64,000 nt of DNA from Halobacillus massiliensis. GTDB taxonomy: Bacteria > Bacillota > Bacilli > Bacillales > Halobacillaceae. The stretch is taken from NCBI RefSeq assembly GCF_900166625.1, contig NZ_LT800499.1, forward strand, positions 2,397,731-2,461,730, given 5' to 3'. Below, in pieces: positions 17,851-30,004 of this stretch; the stretch's first letter is position 1, and each line of letters begins with the position of its first letter. The position numbers were made by a program, and so were the translations under genes. The notes beneath the pieces were generated by a model. It did not search any database. It had not been told where the DNA came from and was given only the letters and a program-made list of their open reading frames with translations.

Positions 17851-18790
17851 CGTATTCACCCAGAATTTCGCCTTTTTCAATCGCCTGCCCGGCTCCATTT
17901 ACAAACGCCTGACCTGTCATCCGCTTTTTTCCTGAGGGCTGCAAGTCAGTAATTTTAACTGCTTTTTGATCTCCTGAGGCGACTACAATACCTTCGTTTT
18001 CAATATCAACAACCGTTCCGGCAGGCTGATTATATTTTTTCTCCACTTTCTCAGCCCACCACACTTTAAGCGGTTTGCCTTTCCAGTATGTAAAAGCAAC
18101 CGGCCATGGGTGAAGACCTCGAATATGGTCATAAACCTCCTGCTGACTGAGGCTCCAATCAATAAGTTCCTGCTCTCTTTTAATGTTGGAAGCAAATGTT
18201 GCCTCTTCCTCGCTCTGTTTTACCGGCTTTAGCTCACCCTTTAAAAGTTTTGGCAGGGTGTCAAGCAGCAGGTTAGCACCTGCCTCAGACAGTTTATCGT
18301 GGAGGGTCCCGACATGATCTTTATCCGTAATCGGCACCTTAACTTGTGTGAGAATATCTCCAGCATCAAGCTTTTTCACCATATACATGATAGTAACTCC
18401 TGTTTCCTTCTTTCCTTGGATAATGGAATAATGAATAGGAGCGCCGCCACGCAGCTCAGGCAGCAGGGAGGCATGGACATTAATACACCCAAACTTTGGC
18501 CCTACGAGGAGGGGCTCGGGAAGAATTTGTCCAAAGGCAGCAGTCACTATTAAATCAGGCTGATAGGTCAGCACCTTTTCATATTCATCTTTAATTTTCT
18601 CTGGCTGAAAAACAGGGATGCCTAAGCGTTCGGCCGCCTGCTTAACAGGCGGTGGTGTCATTGTTTTCTTACGTCCTTTTGGGCGGTCAGGCTGAGTGAC
18701 AGCCAATACAACGTCATATTTATTTTCTATTAATTGCTCTAAAACAGGGACAGCAAAATCGGGTGTCCCCATAAAAACGATCCGCGTCAT
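17843..18790 (-). CDS. fmt: Methionyl-tRNA formyltransferase
   Basis: Fmt formylates initiator Met-tRNA using 10-formyl-THF. The 315 residues show [12 protein letters not shown] at the N-terminus, the catalytic region [17 protein letters not shown] and a C-terminal OB-like domain (LKVWWAEKV). It begins 14 bases after priA. In B. subtilis the deformylase gene def lies between priA and fmt; it is missing here. A strong AGGAAGGAG stands before the ATG. Confidence 0.97.
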   Translation of the reverse strand: MTRIVFMGTPDFAVPVLEQLIENKYDVVLAVTQPDRPKGRKKTMTPPPVKQAAERLGIPVFQPEKIKDEYEKVLTYQPDLIVTAAFGQILPEPLLVGPKFGCINVHASLLPELRGGAPIHYSIIQGKKETGVTIMYMVKKLDAGDILTQVKVPITDKDHVGTLHDKLSEAGANLLLDTLPKLLKGELKPVKQSEEEATFASNIKREQELIDWSLSQQEVYDHIRGLHPWPVAFTYWKGKPLKVWWAEKVEKKYNQPAGTVVDIENEGIVVASGDQKAVKITDLQPSGKKRMTGQAFVNGAGQAIEKGEILGEYDE

Positions 18791-18804
18791 GGTGTGACTC
18801 CTTC

Positions 18805-21216
18805 CTACATAAGCTGATACGGTTGAAAATCGACCGTTATCTGTAATCCGTTCTCTTCTTTCATTTCATCTTCATAATAGTGCAGAATGCGCTGCACCAG
18901 TCTCCGCTGCTCAGGTTCTTCTTTATATTTTATCATGCATTGGTAGCGATATCTATTATTGATTCTAGTTAAAGCTGAAGGAGTGGGACCGAGAACATCG
19001 CTGTGATCAGAAAGCTTCTGTCTCATAAACTGGACGATTTTCTGAGTAACCTCCTGTACTTTCAGCTGGTTTGGGTGGGAGACGGTAAACAAGGTTAAAA
19101 AATAATATGGAGGATAATGAAAGGCTTTTCTTAAACGCATTTCCTCTTGAAAAAAGCTTTCATAATTATATTCACTCGCCAGTTTGATGCTGTAATGCTC
19201 AGGAGAATATGTCTGTACAATGACCTCTCCTGGAAGATTATGCCTGCCTGCTCTTCCGCTCACCTGTGTTAAAAGCTGGAAGGTCTTTTCAGCGGCACGG
19301 AAATCGGGAAGGTTAAGCAAGGCGTCAGCCGCCAATATCCCCACAAGAGTAACATTGCCGAAATCAAGTCCTTTTGCAATCATTTGAGTACCCAGCAGTA
19401 TGTCTGCTTTTTTATCACCAAAATCATTCAACAGCCGTTCGTGTGCACCTTTTCGTCTAGTGGTATCTACATCCATTCTAATGACCCTTGCTTCGGGAAT
19501 CAGATCCATAATGGCTTCTTCAACCTTTTGCGTTCCTGTACCAAAGTAGCGAATGGTTTTACTTTCGCATTCCGGGCATTGGTTTGGCATAGGCTCCACA
19601 TGAGAACAGTAGTGACAGATCAACCTTTCCTGTCTTCTATGATAAGTAAGGGCAATATCACAATGGGGGCATTCTTTTACATGTCCACAGTCGCGACACA
19701 TGACAAACGTGGCGTAACCCCTTCTATTAAGAAATAAAACCGCCTGTTCCCCTTTGTCCAGCCGCTCTCTTAATTTTTCAATCAGCACCCTGGAAAACAT
19801 AGAACGGTTTCCCTGGTGAAGTTCATCTCTCATATCTATAAGCTCAGCTTGAGGCATGCTGGCATTATTCATCCGTTTCGTTAATGTCAGCATTTTATAG
19901 TTTCCTTTAGCTGCCCTGGCGTACGTTTCAAGTGCAGGAGTAGCACTTCCCAGAACCACAGGACAATTATGCGTAATCCCGCGCTCAATTGCTACATCCC
20001 GGGCATGATACCTTGTCCTGTCTTCCTGCTTATAGCTTGATTCGTGTTCTTCATCAATTATGATAATCCCTATATTGGTAAACGGTGCAAAAATAGCAGA
20101 TCTGGCACCTACGACGACCTGCACTTCTTTTCGCTGAATCTTACGCCATTCATCATACTTTTCACCAGCCGAGAGACCACTGTGAAGAACGGCCACTTTT
20201 GAGCCAAAGCGTCCTTTAAAACGCTCAACCATCTGCGGGGTTAAAGCAATTTCAGGTACAAGCATAATGGCTTCTTTCCCCTGGTTTAGTACTTGCTGAA
20301 TGGATTGAAGATAAATTTCTGTCTTACCGCTCCCTGTAACACCATGTAATAGAAATACTTCATGAATTCGTTGTTCAATCGCATTTAAAATTGGGATGAT
20401 CGCTTTTTCCTGCTCGCTTGTCAGCTGAAAAGGTTCTGTGCTTTCAAATTCACGATGTCCATAAGGATCTCTCATCACTTCCTGCTTATATTCTTTTAGG
20501 ATTCCCTGTTGAATCAGCGGCTTAAGCGAGGAGGATGAGGTATGTGTTAACTCGAGAAGCTGTTTTTTCGGGATTGGTTCTTTTGTTTCTAAAAAATGCT
20601 CCATTAAAAGCTTTTGCTTATTGGCCTGTTTCGGCAGGTCAACGAGGGCTTCCTCAAGCTTCCATTCATCAATTGCCGGTTCGATTACTGAGGTAGTCTT
20701 CTTAGTTTCGCGGCTTTTCACTTCATAATGAATATCAACTAAACCATCATCTACAAAATGACGCAGCTGCTGATAAGTAAGACTTGAGCTTTCAAACTCA
20801 CTGTAATCAACTACGCTTCTCCCTTGAAACAAATCTTCAAGGATCGGAGCCCCCTCCTCTTCTGACAGCCGCCAGATTTCTTTACGGTATCTCGCTTTTA
20901 ATACTTGCGGGAGCATTACCTGCAGACAGGATACATAGAAGCTTAACGTCTGCTTTGACAGCCATTTGCCAAGTTCTAGAAGCTCAGTTGTCAAAGCCGG
21001 AGTAATATCTAAAACATCCTGTATCTCTTTGGTCTTTGAAAAGCTGCTTTCATCTGTCAGTGTGATAACATATCCAAGGATTTTACGTGGTCCAAAAGGA
21101 ACAATAACCCGGACTCCCGGCTGAACAATATCTAGGAACTTTTCGGGTATTTCATAATCAAAAAGCCGATTGGTGTTCTGGGAAGGCACATCCACGATGA
21201 CTCTGGCAATATTCAC
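18805..21216 (-). CDS. priA: Primosomal replication restart helicase PriA
   Basis: PriA reloads the replisome at collapsed forks. The 803 residues carry an N-terminal DNA-binding domain (FDYEIPE), Walker [14 protein letters not shown], the DEEH box, and a double zinc-binding cysteine cluster [13 protein letters not shown] ... CHYC ... CPEC. It starts with GTG in a four-base GTGA overlap with the coaBC stop. Length is as expected for Firmicute PriA (805). Confidence 0.97.
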   Translation of the reverse strand: MNIARVIVDVPSQNTNRLFDYEIPEKFLDIVQPGVRVIVPFGPRKILGYVITLTDESSFSKTKEIQDVLDITPALTTELLELGKWLSKQTLSFYVSCLQVMLPQVLKARYRKEIWRLSEEEGAPILEDLFQGRSVVDYSEFESSSLTYQQLRHFVDDGLVDIHYEVKSRETKKTTSVIEPAIDEWKLEEALVDLPKQANKQKLLMEHFLETKEPIPKKQLLELTHTSSSSLKPLIQQGILKEYKQEVMRDPYGHREFESTEPFQLTSEQEKAIIPILNAIEQRIHEVFLLHGVTGSGKTEIYLQSIQQVLNQGKEAIMLVPEIALTPQMVERFKGRFGSKVAVLHSGLSAGEKYDEWRKIQRKEVQVVVGARSAIFAPFTNIGIIIIDEEHESSYKQEDRTRYHARDVAIERGITHNCPVVLGSATPALETYARAAKGNYKMLTLTKRMNNASMPQAELIDMRDELHQGNRSMFSRVLIEKLRERLDKGEQAVLFLNRRGYATFVMCRDCGHVKECPHCDIALTYHRRQERLICHYCSHVEPMPNQCPECESKTIRYFGTGTQKVEEAIMDLIPEARVIRMDVDTTRRKGAHERLLNDFGDKKADILLGTQMIAKGLDFGNVTLVGILAADALLNLPDFRAAEKTFQLLTQVSGRAGRHNLPGEVIVQTYSPEHYSIKLASEYNYESFFQEEMRLRKAFHYPPYYFLTLFTVSHPNQLKVQEVTQKIVQFMRQKLSDHSDVLGPTPSALTRINNRYRYQCMIKYKEEPEQRRLVQRILHYYEDEMKEENGLQITVDFQPYQLM

Positions 21217-22418
21217 TCAGCGTCACCAGCCACTGCCCGCGCTATTTCCAACAGTACTTTTTCAGCCATATCATCTTTTGACATCATTGGGAACTCCACA
21301 CGATCTCCCTCTTTCGTTAAATATATCGACTGATTCGTATCATGACCAAAACCTGAACCTGCTTCTGAAACATTATTGATTACAATAGCATCAAGATTCT
21401 TCCTGCGGAGTTTATCCCTGCCGTATTCCTCTGCATCATTTGTTTCAGCTGCAAATCCAACTAAATACTGAGTAGATTTGTTGTCACCAAGATGCTGAAG
21501 AATGTCACGTGTGCGCTCCATTTCCACGGAATAATCTCCAGGAGACTTTTTCATCTTTTGATCAAATACCTGTTTTGGCCGATAATCTGCCACTGCCGCA
21601 GATTTGATAACAATGTCACTCACTTCAAATCGCTCTGCAACCCTCTCATACATTTCTTCTGCCGATTCCACAGCAATCTTTTTTACACCAGAAGGAGCTT
21701 CTAAAGAAACAGGGCCGCTGACTAACGTCACTTCTGCACCGAGTCTTTGAGCCTGGCGGGCCAGAGCATACCCCATTTTTCCTGTAGAAGGATTAGTAAA
21801 ATACCGGACAGGATCTATTTTTTCACGTGTAGGGCCTGCGGTGATCAGGACTTTTTTACCTTTTAATACTTGTGACTTAATTGTTTCTTTTTCCAGAAGT
21901 GAAACGATGGTTTCCGGAGCTTCCAGACGTCCTTTACCAACATAACCACACGCCAGGTAACCTTCTCCAGGTTCTATAAAACGGAAGCCCCAGTGATCAA
22001 GCTTCTTCATATTCTCGATAACTGATGGATGACTGTACATATGAACATTCATTGCCGGCGCAATATAAACAGGTGCTTCTGTTGCCAGTAAAGTAGTAGA
22101 CAGCATATCATCCGCAATGCCGTTAGCCAGTTTTCCAATACTGTTCGCTGTAGCCGGGGCAATAAGAAATAAATCCGCCCAGTCCGCAACATCAATATGC
22201 TGAATATACCTTGCATCCTGTTCATGAAATGTATCTGTATACACAGGCTGACGGGAAAGCGCCTGAAAAGTTGTTGAACCGATAAACCTCAGGGCATTCT
22301 CTGTCATAATTACTTTCACTTCTGCCCCTGCCTGAACAAGTTTGCTTGTTAATGCTGCTGCTTTGTAAGCAGCAATGCCTCCAGAAACTCCAAGGACAAT
22401 TTTCTTATTTCTTAACAT
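21213..22418 (-). CDS. coaBC: Bifunctional phosphopantothenoylcysteine decarboxylase / phosphopantothenate-cysteine ligase
   Basis: This fused enzyme performs two coenzyme A steps. In 401 residues the CoaC flavoprotein half comes first (GVSGGIAAYKAA, APAMNVHMYSHP, CGYVGKGRLEAP) and the CoaB ligase half second (ITAGPTREKIDPVRYFTNPS, SAAVADYRP, FAAETND). The start at 22418 is preferred because AAAGGAAAT precedes it, while the ATG six codons earlier has nothing. A terminator-like hairpin separates it from rpoZ. Confidence 0.95.
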   Translation of the reverse strand: MLRNKKIVLGVSGGIAAYKAAALTSKLVQAGAEVKVIMTENALRFIGSTTFQALSRQPVYTDTFHEQDARYIQHIDVADWADLFLIAPATANSIGKLANGIADDMLSTTLLATEAPVYIAPAMNVHMYSHPSVIENMKKLDHWGFRFIEPGEGYLACGYVGKGRLEAPETIVSLLEKETIKSQVLKGKKVLITAGPTREKIDPVRYFTNPSTGKMGYALARQAQRLGAEVTLVSGPVSLEAPSGVKKIAVESAEEMYERVAERFEVSDIVIKSAAVADYRPKQVFDQKMKKSPGDYSVEMERTRDILQHLGDNKSTQYLVGFAAETNDAEEYGRDKLRRKNLDAIVINNVSEAGSGFGHDTNQSIYLTKEGDRVEFPMMSKDDMAEKVLLEIARAVAGDAE

Positions 22419-22444
22419 GCGACCATTTCCTTTCATAGGCGGTT

Positions 22445-22488
22445 GATAAGGAAAAGCCGCGCCATTTTAATCAGGTAGCGCGGCTTTT
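22445..22488 (-). terminator. Hairpin with U-tract between rpoZ and coaBC
   Basis: An 11-bp perfect stem AAAAGCCGCGC / GCGCGGCTTTT with a 15-base loop, ending in TTTTCCTTAT on the minus strand. It may end or attenuate the remA-gmk-rpoZ transcript. Confidence 0.7.
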
Positions 22489-22495
22489 GTTCATA

Positions 22496-23352
<857 letters not shown>

Positions 23353-23616
23353 CTAATTATCATCAGAAATTTCATCTTGGCTTAAAACACGCTGGCCGAC
23401 CGTCTCCGGTTGAACCGCAGACAGCACAACATGATCACTGTCTGTAATAATTACAGCCCTTGTTCTTCTGCCATATGTAGCATCTACTAATTTATTATTA
23501 TCTCTTGCAACCGTAATAATACGTTTAATCGGTGCAGATTCTGGTGAAACAATTGAAATAATACGGTTGGCTGAGACTACATTGCCAAATCCGATGTTGA
23601 TTAACTTAAGACTCAA
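23353..23616 (-). CDS. remA: Extracellular matrix regulator RemA (DUF370)
   Basis: RemA is an oligomeric DNA-binding activator of biofilm and osmoprotection genes in B. subtilis. The product contains [20 protein letters not shown] and [18 protein letters not shown], both family hallmarks. I place the start at a TTG (23616), giving [12 protein letters not shown] and 87 residues. GGAGG then lies 8 bases upstream, whereas the GTG two codons earlier is only 2 bases from it. It leads the remA-gmk-rpoZ unit. Confidence 0.93.
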   Translation of the reverse strand: MSLKLINIGFGNVVSANRIISIVSPESAPIKRIITVARDNNKLVDATYGRRTRAVIITDSDHVVLSAVQPETVGQRVLSQDEISDDN

Positions 23617-23653
23617 CGGCACTTCCTCCTTCTAGGAACCCTAATCTATAACT

Positions 23654-23683
23654 ATTATATGAAAAAGATAGACTAAATCTCAA
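23654..23683 (-). promoter_or_regulatory. SigA promoter for remA-gmk-rpoZ
   Basis: On the minus strand TTGAGA (23678-23683), 18 bases, TATAAT (23654-23659), 37 bases before the remA start. It overlaps the gap after yloC. Confidence 0.7.
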
Positions 23684-23686
23684 TCT

Positions 23687-24565
23687 TTATTCAATATTTT
23701 GTACCTGTTCTTTTATTTTCTCCATTTCACTCTTAAGCTGTATAACATCATTTGATAAAGCCGCATCATTTGATTTCGATCCAATTGTATTAATTTCACG
23801 GTGAAATTCCTGGACAATAAAATCCAAATGACGACCGATCGAGTCTTCTTTTCTTAATCCTGCTTTAAATTGCTCAATATGTGAGTAAAGCCTTATGACT
23901 TCTTCCGTTATATCTCCTTTTTCAGCAAGTACAGCGGCTTCCTGTATAAGACGTGAATCATCATCCTGTAAATGACCTTGTAAGTGGTCCTTTAATCTGC
24001 CAAGGATCTTTTCTCTTTGTTGATTCTGCAGTTTATCTTTCACACTATCTATATTGGCAACCATTGCCTCAACACGTGTTAACCGGGACTCCACATCATC
24101 TTGTAAACGACGGCCTTCTGTAACTCTCATAGCTGCAAGCTCTTCAGCTGCAAGACTAACGGCTTCCAGAAGCTTTTTCTCCATCCCGCTTAATCGGCTC
24201 GTTTCTCTTATAGTGAATACATCTTCCAACCTAGTAACCATATCAATAGTGATATCTCCCGTCAACTGGTGCTTCTCTTTAAGGTCTTTAACTTCCTTTA
24301 TATACTGGTGAACTAACTGGTGATCGACCTGCAGCAATTTCTCCTGAGGTGTGTCATCTTCCTGATAGATAAATAATTCTATCCTGCCACGCTTTATATA
24401 TTTCATTAAAGTCTTCTTAAAAGAATCTTCCATAAATAAGAGCGTTCGTGGAATCTTTGGAGAAAAATCAAAAAAGCGGTGGTTGATACTTTTAATTTCA
24501 ACCGTCCAATTTGATTCATTAATTTGAATGGTATATCTGCCATAACCAGTCATACTTTTAACCAA
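23687..24565 (-). CDS. yloC: YicC-family endoribonuclease YloC
   Basis: YicC/YloC proteins are endoribonucleases that cut RNA near structured elements. The 292 residues start MVKSMTGYGR, contain EIKSINHRFFDFSPKIPR, and end with the conserved DUF1732 region (GRHLDFIVQEFHREINTIGSKSND). The TTG at 24565 gives the same N-terminus and length as B. subtilis YloC (291), so it is preferred to the GTG three codons upstream. It is divergent from rqcH. Confidence 0.92.
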   Translation of the reverse strand: MVKSMTGYGRYTIQINESNWTVEIKSINHRFFDFSPKIPRTLLFMEDSFKKTLMKYIKRGRIELFIYQEDDTPQEKLLQVDHQLVHQYIKEVKDLKEKHQLTGDITIDMVTRLEDVFTIRETSRLSGMEKKLLEAVSLAAEELAAMRVTEGRRLQDDVESRLTRVEAMVANIDSVKDKLQNQQREKILGRLKDHLQGHLQDDDSRLIQEAAVLAEKGDITEEVIRLYSHIEQFKAGLRKEDSIGRHLDFIVQEFHREINTIGSKSNDAALSNDVIQLKSEMEKIKEQVQNIE

Positions 24566-24620
24566 GGGTATCACGTCCGTTTTTTCATATTTCCATTACT
24601 TTAATAGTGTATCAAATAAG

Positions 24621-24649
24621 TTCACAACCATGCGAATCATTGCTATAAT
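24621..24649 (+). promoter_or_regulatory. SigA promoter for rqcH
   Basis: TTCACA (24621-24626), 17 bases, TATAAT (24644-24649) preceded by TGC, an extended -10. It lies 27 bases before the rqcH start. Confidence 0.8.
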
Positions 24650-24675
24650 TACAGGACTAGAGAGGTGTTGTAGCT

Positions 24676-26385
24676 ATGTCTTTTGACGGAATTGTCACAC
24701 GGGCTGTCACCCGTGAGCTTATAGAGAAACTTGTGACTGGTCGCATATTAAAAATCTACCAGCCAACCGATACAGAATTGATTTTTACAGTAAGAAAAGA
24801 AAGAAAGAATTATTCCTTATTATTATCTGCCCACCCCAGCTATGCCCGTTTTCATCTCACACAGGATGGATACAATAATCCGAAGGAACCTCCTATGCTG
24901 TGCATGCTGCTTCGAAAACACTTGGCCGGAGGTTTTATAGAAGACATTGAACAGGTTGAAATGGAGCGGGTCGTTAAACTCCATGTGCGTTCACGCAACG
25001 AAATTGGTGACGAAACGATTAAAAAATTAATTATTGAAGTTATGGGAAAACACTCCAACATTATTTTAATTGATTCTGAAGAAGGGCATATTTTAGACAG
25101 TATTAAGCATCTTCCTCCGTCTCAAAACACGTACCGGACAGTTATGCCGGGCCAGCCGTATAAGCTGCCGCCGGAACAAGGAAAATCAAATCCCCTTCAA
25201 TTAACGGGAGAAGAGCTGATAAAAAAACTGGACTTTAATGCCGGAAAAATTGATAAACAGATACTTAGTAAAGTCATGGGTTTTTCTCCTTTAACTACAA
25301 AGGAAATCGCCCACCTGGCCAAATTAGGGAATCGAAAAGATTATGAGTCTGCTTATGAAGAGATCCGTCAATCTATCATTAACCATGAATATAAGCCTTC
25401 CTTGTTCCTGGGAGAACGTGAACAGTTTTACGTAATGCCGCTGACTCATTTAGAAGCAGAATCAAAAAGCTTTGAGACAGTAAGCGAAATGCTCGATCGT
25501 TATTATTCCGGAAAGGCCGAGCGTGACCGCGTAAAACAGCAGGCAGGAGATTTGTACCGCTTTTTAAAAAATGAAAGAGATAAAAATAAACGAAAAATTA
25601 AAAAGCATGAAAATACGCTGAAAAAATCAGAAGCCGCAGATGAATACCAGAAGATGGGAGAACTCCTTACTGCTCACCTGCATCTTATAAACCCGGGAGA
25701 TACGGCTGTGAAAGTGATTGATTATTATGATCCAAATCAATTAGAAATAGAAATCGAATTAAACCCTAATAAAACCCCGAGTGAAAATGCGCAAAGCCTT
25801 TTTCAAACTTATCAAAAGCTGAAGAAATCAAAGGAAGCTGTAAAACTGGAGATTGACAAATCGTATGATGAAATTGAATACTTTGACCAGCTTATCCAGC
25901 AGGTAGAAAGTGCAAGAGAAGAAGATATTGAAGGGATCCGAGACGAGTTAAGAGAACAAGGTTACTTGAAAAAGAAAGCATCCGTGAAGAAGAAAAAGAA
26001 AAAGCCGGATGCCCCTTCACCTGAAAGCTTCAAAGCAAGTGACGGTACTACCATCTATGTGGGAAGAAACAATAAACAGAATGAATATTTAACGAACCGT
26101 CTTGCCCATAAAGGAGATATATGGCTTCACGCTAAAGATATCCCAGGATCGCATGTCGTTATTAAAGATACAGACCCGTCCGAGCAAACACTGTTTGAAG
26201 CGGCCCGTCTTGCGGCCTATTACAGTAAATACAGCCAGTCATCTTCCGTTCCTGTGGATTATACACTGATCCGTCATGTTAAAAAGCCCTCAGGAGCAAA
26301 ACCAGGGTTTGTTACTTATGATCAGCAGCAGACGTTATATGTCACGCCAGACAAGGAAGAAGTAGATCAACTGAAAATGAAATAG
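24676..26385 (+). CDS. rqcH: Ribosome quality control protein RqcH (NFACT family, formerly YloA/FbpA)
   Basis: RqcH binds obstructed 50S subunits and recruits Ala-tRNA to add C-terminal alanine tails. The 569 residues show the NFACT-N domain (MSFDGIVTRAV, MLLRKHLAGGFIEDIEQ), helix-hairpin-helix and coiled-coil middle (about 280-430), a Lys-rich segment (435-448), and NFACT-R (GDIWLHAKDIPGSHVVI). At the position of the Asp97-Arg98 pair needed for tRNA binding in B. subtilis the sequence is Glu97-Arg98, a conservative change. AGAGAGGTG precedes the ATG, and a strong terminator follows. It is a single-gene unit on the plus strand. Confidence 0.96.
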   Translation: MSFDGIVTRAVTRELIEKLVTGRILKIYQPTDTELIFTVRKERKNYSLLLSAHPSYARFHLTQDGYNNPKEPPMLCMLLRKHLAGGFIEDIEQVEMERVVKLHVRSRNEIGDETIKKLIIEVMGKHSNIILIDSEEGHILDSIKHLPPSQNTYRTVMPGQPYKLPPEQGKSNPLQLTGEELIKKLDFNAGKIDKQILSKVMGFSPLTTKEIAHLAKLGNRKDYESAYEEIRQSIINHEYKPSLFLGEREQFYVMPLTHLEAESKSFETVSEMLDRYYSGKAERDRVKQQAGDLYRFLKNERDKNKRKIKKHENTLKKSEAADEYQKMGELLTAHLHLINPGDTAVKVIDYYDPNQLEIEIELNPNKTPSENAQSLFQTYQKLKKSKEAVKLEIDKSYDEIEYFDQLIQQVESAREEDIEGIRDELREQGYLKKKASVKKKKKKPDAPSPESFKASDGTTIYVGRNNKQNEYLTNRLAHKGDIWLHAKDIPGSHVVIKDTDPSEQTLFEAARLAAYYSKYSQSSSVPVDYTLIRHVKKPSGAKPGFVTYDQQQTLYVTPDKEEVDQLKMK

Positions 26386-26387
26386 AA

Positions 26388-26424
26388 GAAAAGCTCCGCT
26401 TTCAGGAAAAGCGGAGCTTTTCTT
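26388..26424 (+). terminator. Terminator of rqcH
   Basis: A 14-bp stem AAAAGCTCCGCTTT / AAAGCGGAGCTTTT with a short loop and a TTTTCTTTAT tail. Confidence 0.92.
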
Positions 26425-26452
26425 TATAGCTGAAAAGCCTGCATTTACTATG

Positions 26453-26504
26453 CCGGTTAGCTAGCCCGTTACACTAGCGGATCACATCCTGCTCTCTCAT
26501 GGTA
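26453..26504 (-). repeat. Structured intergenic repeat, copy 5 (fragment)
   Basis: GCCGGTTAGCTAGCCCGTTA, CACTAGCGGATCACATCC and TGCTCTCTC align with the centre of copies 1 and 2 in the same orientation. The ends are lost. Confidence 0.65.
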
Positions 26505-26519
26505 CACGCAACTCGTTTG

Positions 26520-26789
26520 TCAACGGCTTAAGAAAAAAGCAAAGAAGAAAATCGCAGCAAGACAGGAGAATATCGCCTGAGTCCAATACTTTCTTTCTTC
26601 TTTTCGCAGTACCATAAAATTGTAAAAAACAAAAACAGACATACAGAAAGTTAAATTAATGAGCGGTCCAAACAGCCACAAAGGCTTCTCAATCGATAAG
26701 GACATCCACGTATATAAGTACACGAGACATGTAGTTAGGCCAATACTGACATTAACTAAAATAAAAAATGAATGCTTTCCCGGATTCAA
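26520..26789 (-). CDS. Small membrane protein of unknown function
   Basis: 89 residues with three predicted membrane segments (about 8-30, 37-60 and 70-88) joined by a basic loop LRKEERKYW. The start is a TTG with GGGGTGAT 6 to 7 bases upstream, which supports translation. I recognise no family. It lies alone between the rqcH terminator and the end of the pyr operon, where B. subtilis has other genes, and next to a repeat fragment. Confidence 0.6.
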   Translation of the reverse strand: MNPGKHSFFILVNVSIGLTTCLVYLYTWMSLSIEKPLWLFGPLINLTFCMSVFVFYNFMVLRKEERKYWTQAIFSCLAAIFFFAFFLSR

Positions 26790-26976
26790 AACTTATCACC
26801 CCTGCCTATAGAGTGAGCGAAACTTTATTATTACTTTAGCATATTTAATACTTTTTGGAATGGTAAATAAAAGTCAGTAACAAAAAAAGATAGCTCCTTT
26901 TCATAGATTGCTGATTAGCAACCCAGCAATCTTCAGGGAAACATAGACTTCTAAATATAAAAACAATCACAGGATC

Positions 26977-27003
26977 GAAAAAGAGATGCAATAAATGCAT
27001 CCC
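26977..27003 (-). terminator. Terminator of the pyr operon
   Basis: GATGCA / TGCATC stem with a 5-base loop, followed on the minus strand by TCTTTTTC, seven bases after the pyrE stop. The stem is short. Confidence 0.65.
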
Positions 27004-27601
27004 TTAAGTTTACTGAGTAAATATTTTCGGTTCTTCTCTCCACTGCTGGAGTTTGCTGTATTCTTCATCATTGATTTTACCAGCCTGTTTCATTATGGCA
27101 ATTAACTCATTATAAGCTGCTAAGGAATGAGTGCGTATGCCTTTAGCTTTGAAAGCATCAGAAGCTTCAGAAAGATTGTAAGTAAAGATAGAAAGCACTT
27201 CAACTACTTTTTTATCGCTGTTAACCACTGCATCACTGGCCGCAATCGATGATTTTCCTGTCGAAATGAGATCTTCTATTACGATAACATTGTTCCCTTG
27301 GGACAGATCTCCTTCGATCTGATTGCCTTTCCCATGTTTTTTTGCTTCTCCTCTTACATAGACCATTGGGAGCTTAAGTCTGTCGGCGACCCAGGCGGCG
27401 TGCGGAATACCTGCGGTTGCACATCCGGCAATCATATCGACTGGCTCTTGCAGGCTCTCAATATGCTCTACCATGGCATCTATAATCTGCTCCCGCACAT
27501 CTGGATAGGACATAACAAGACGATTGTCACAATAAATAGGCGAGCGAATGCCTGAGGTCCATGTAAATAAATCATTCGGCTGTATTTGTACAGCTCCTAT
27601 A

Positions 27602-30000
<2,399 letters not shown>

Positions 30001-30004
<4 letters not shown>

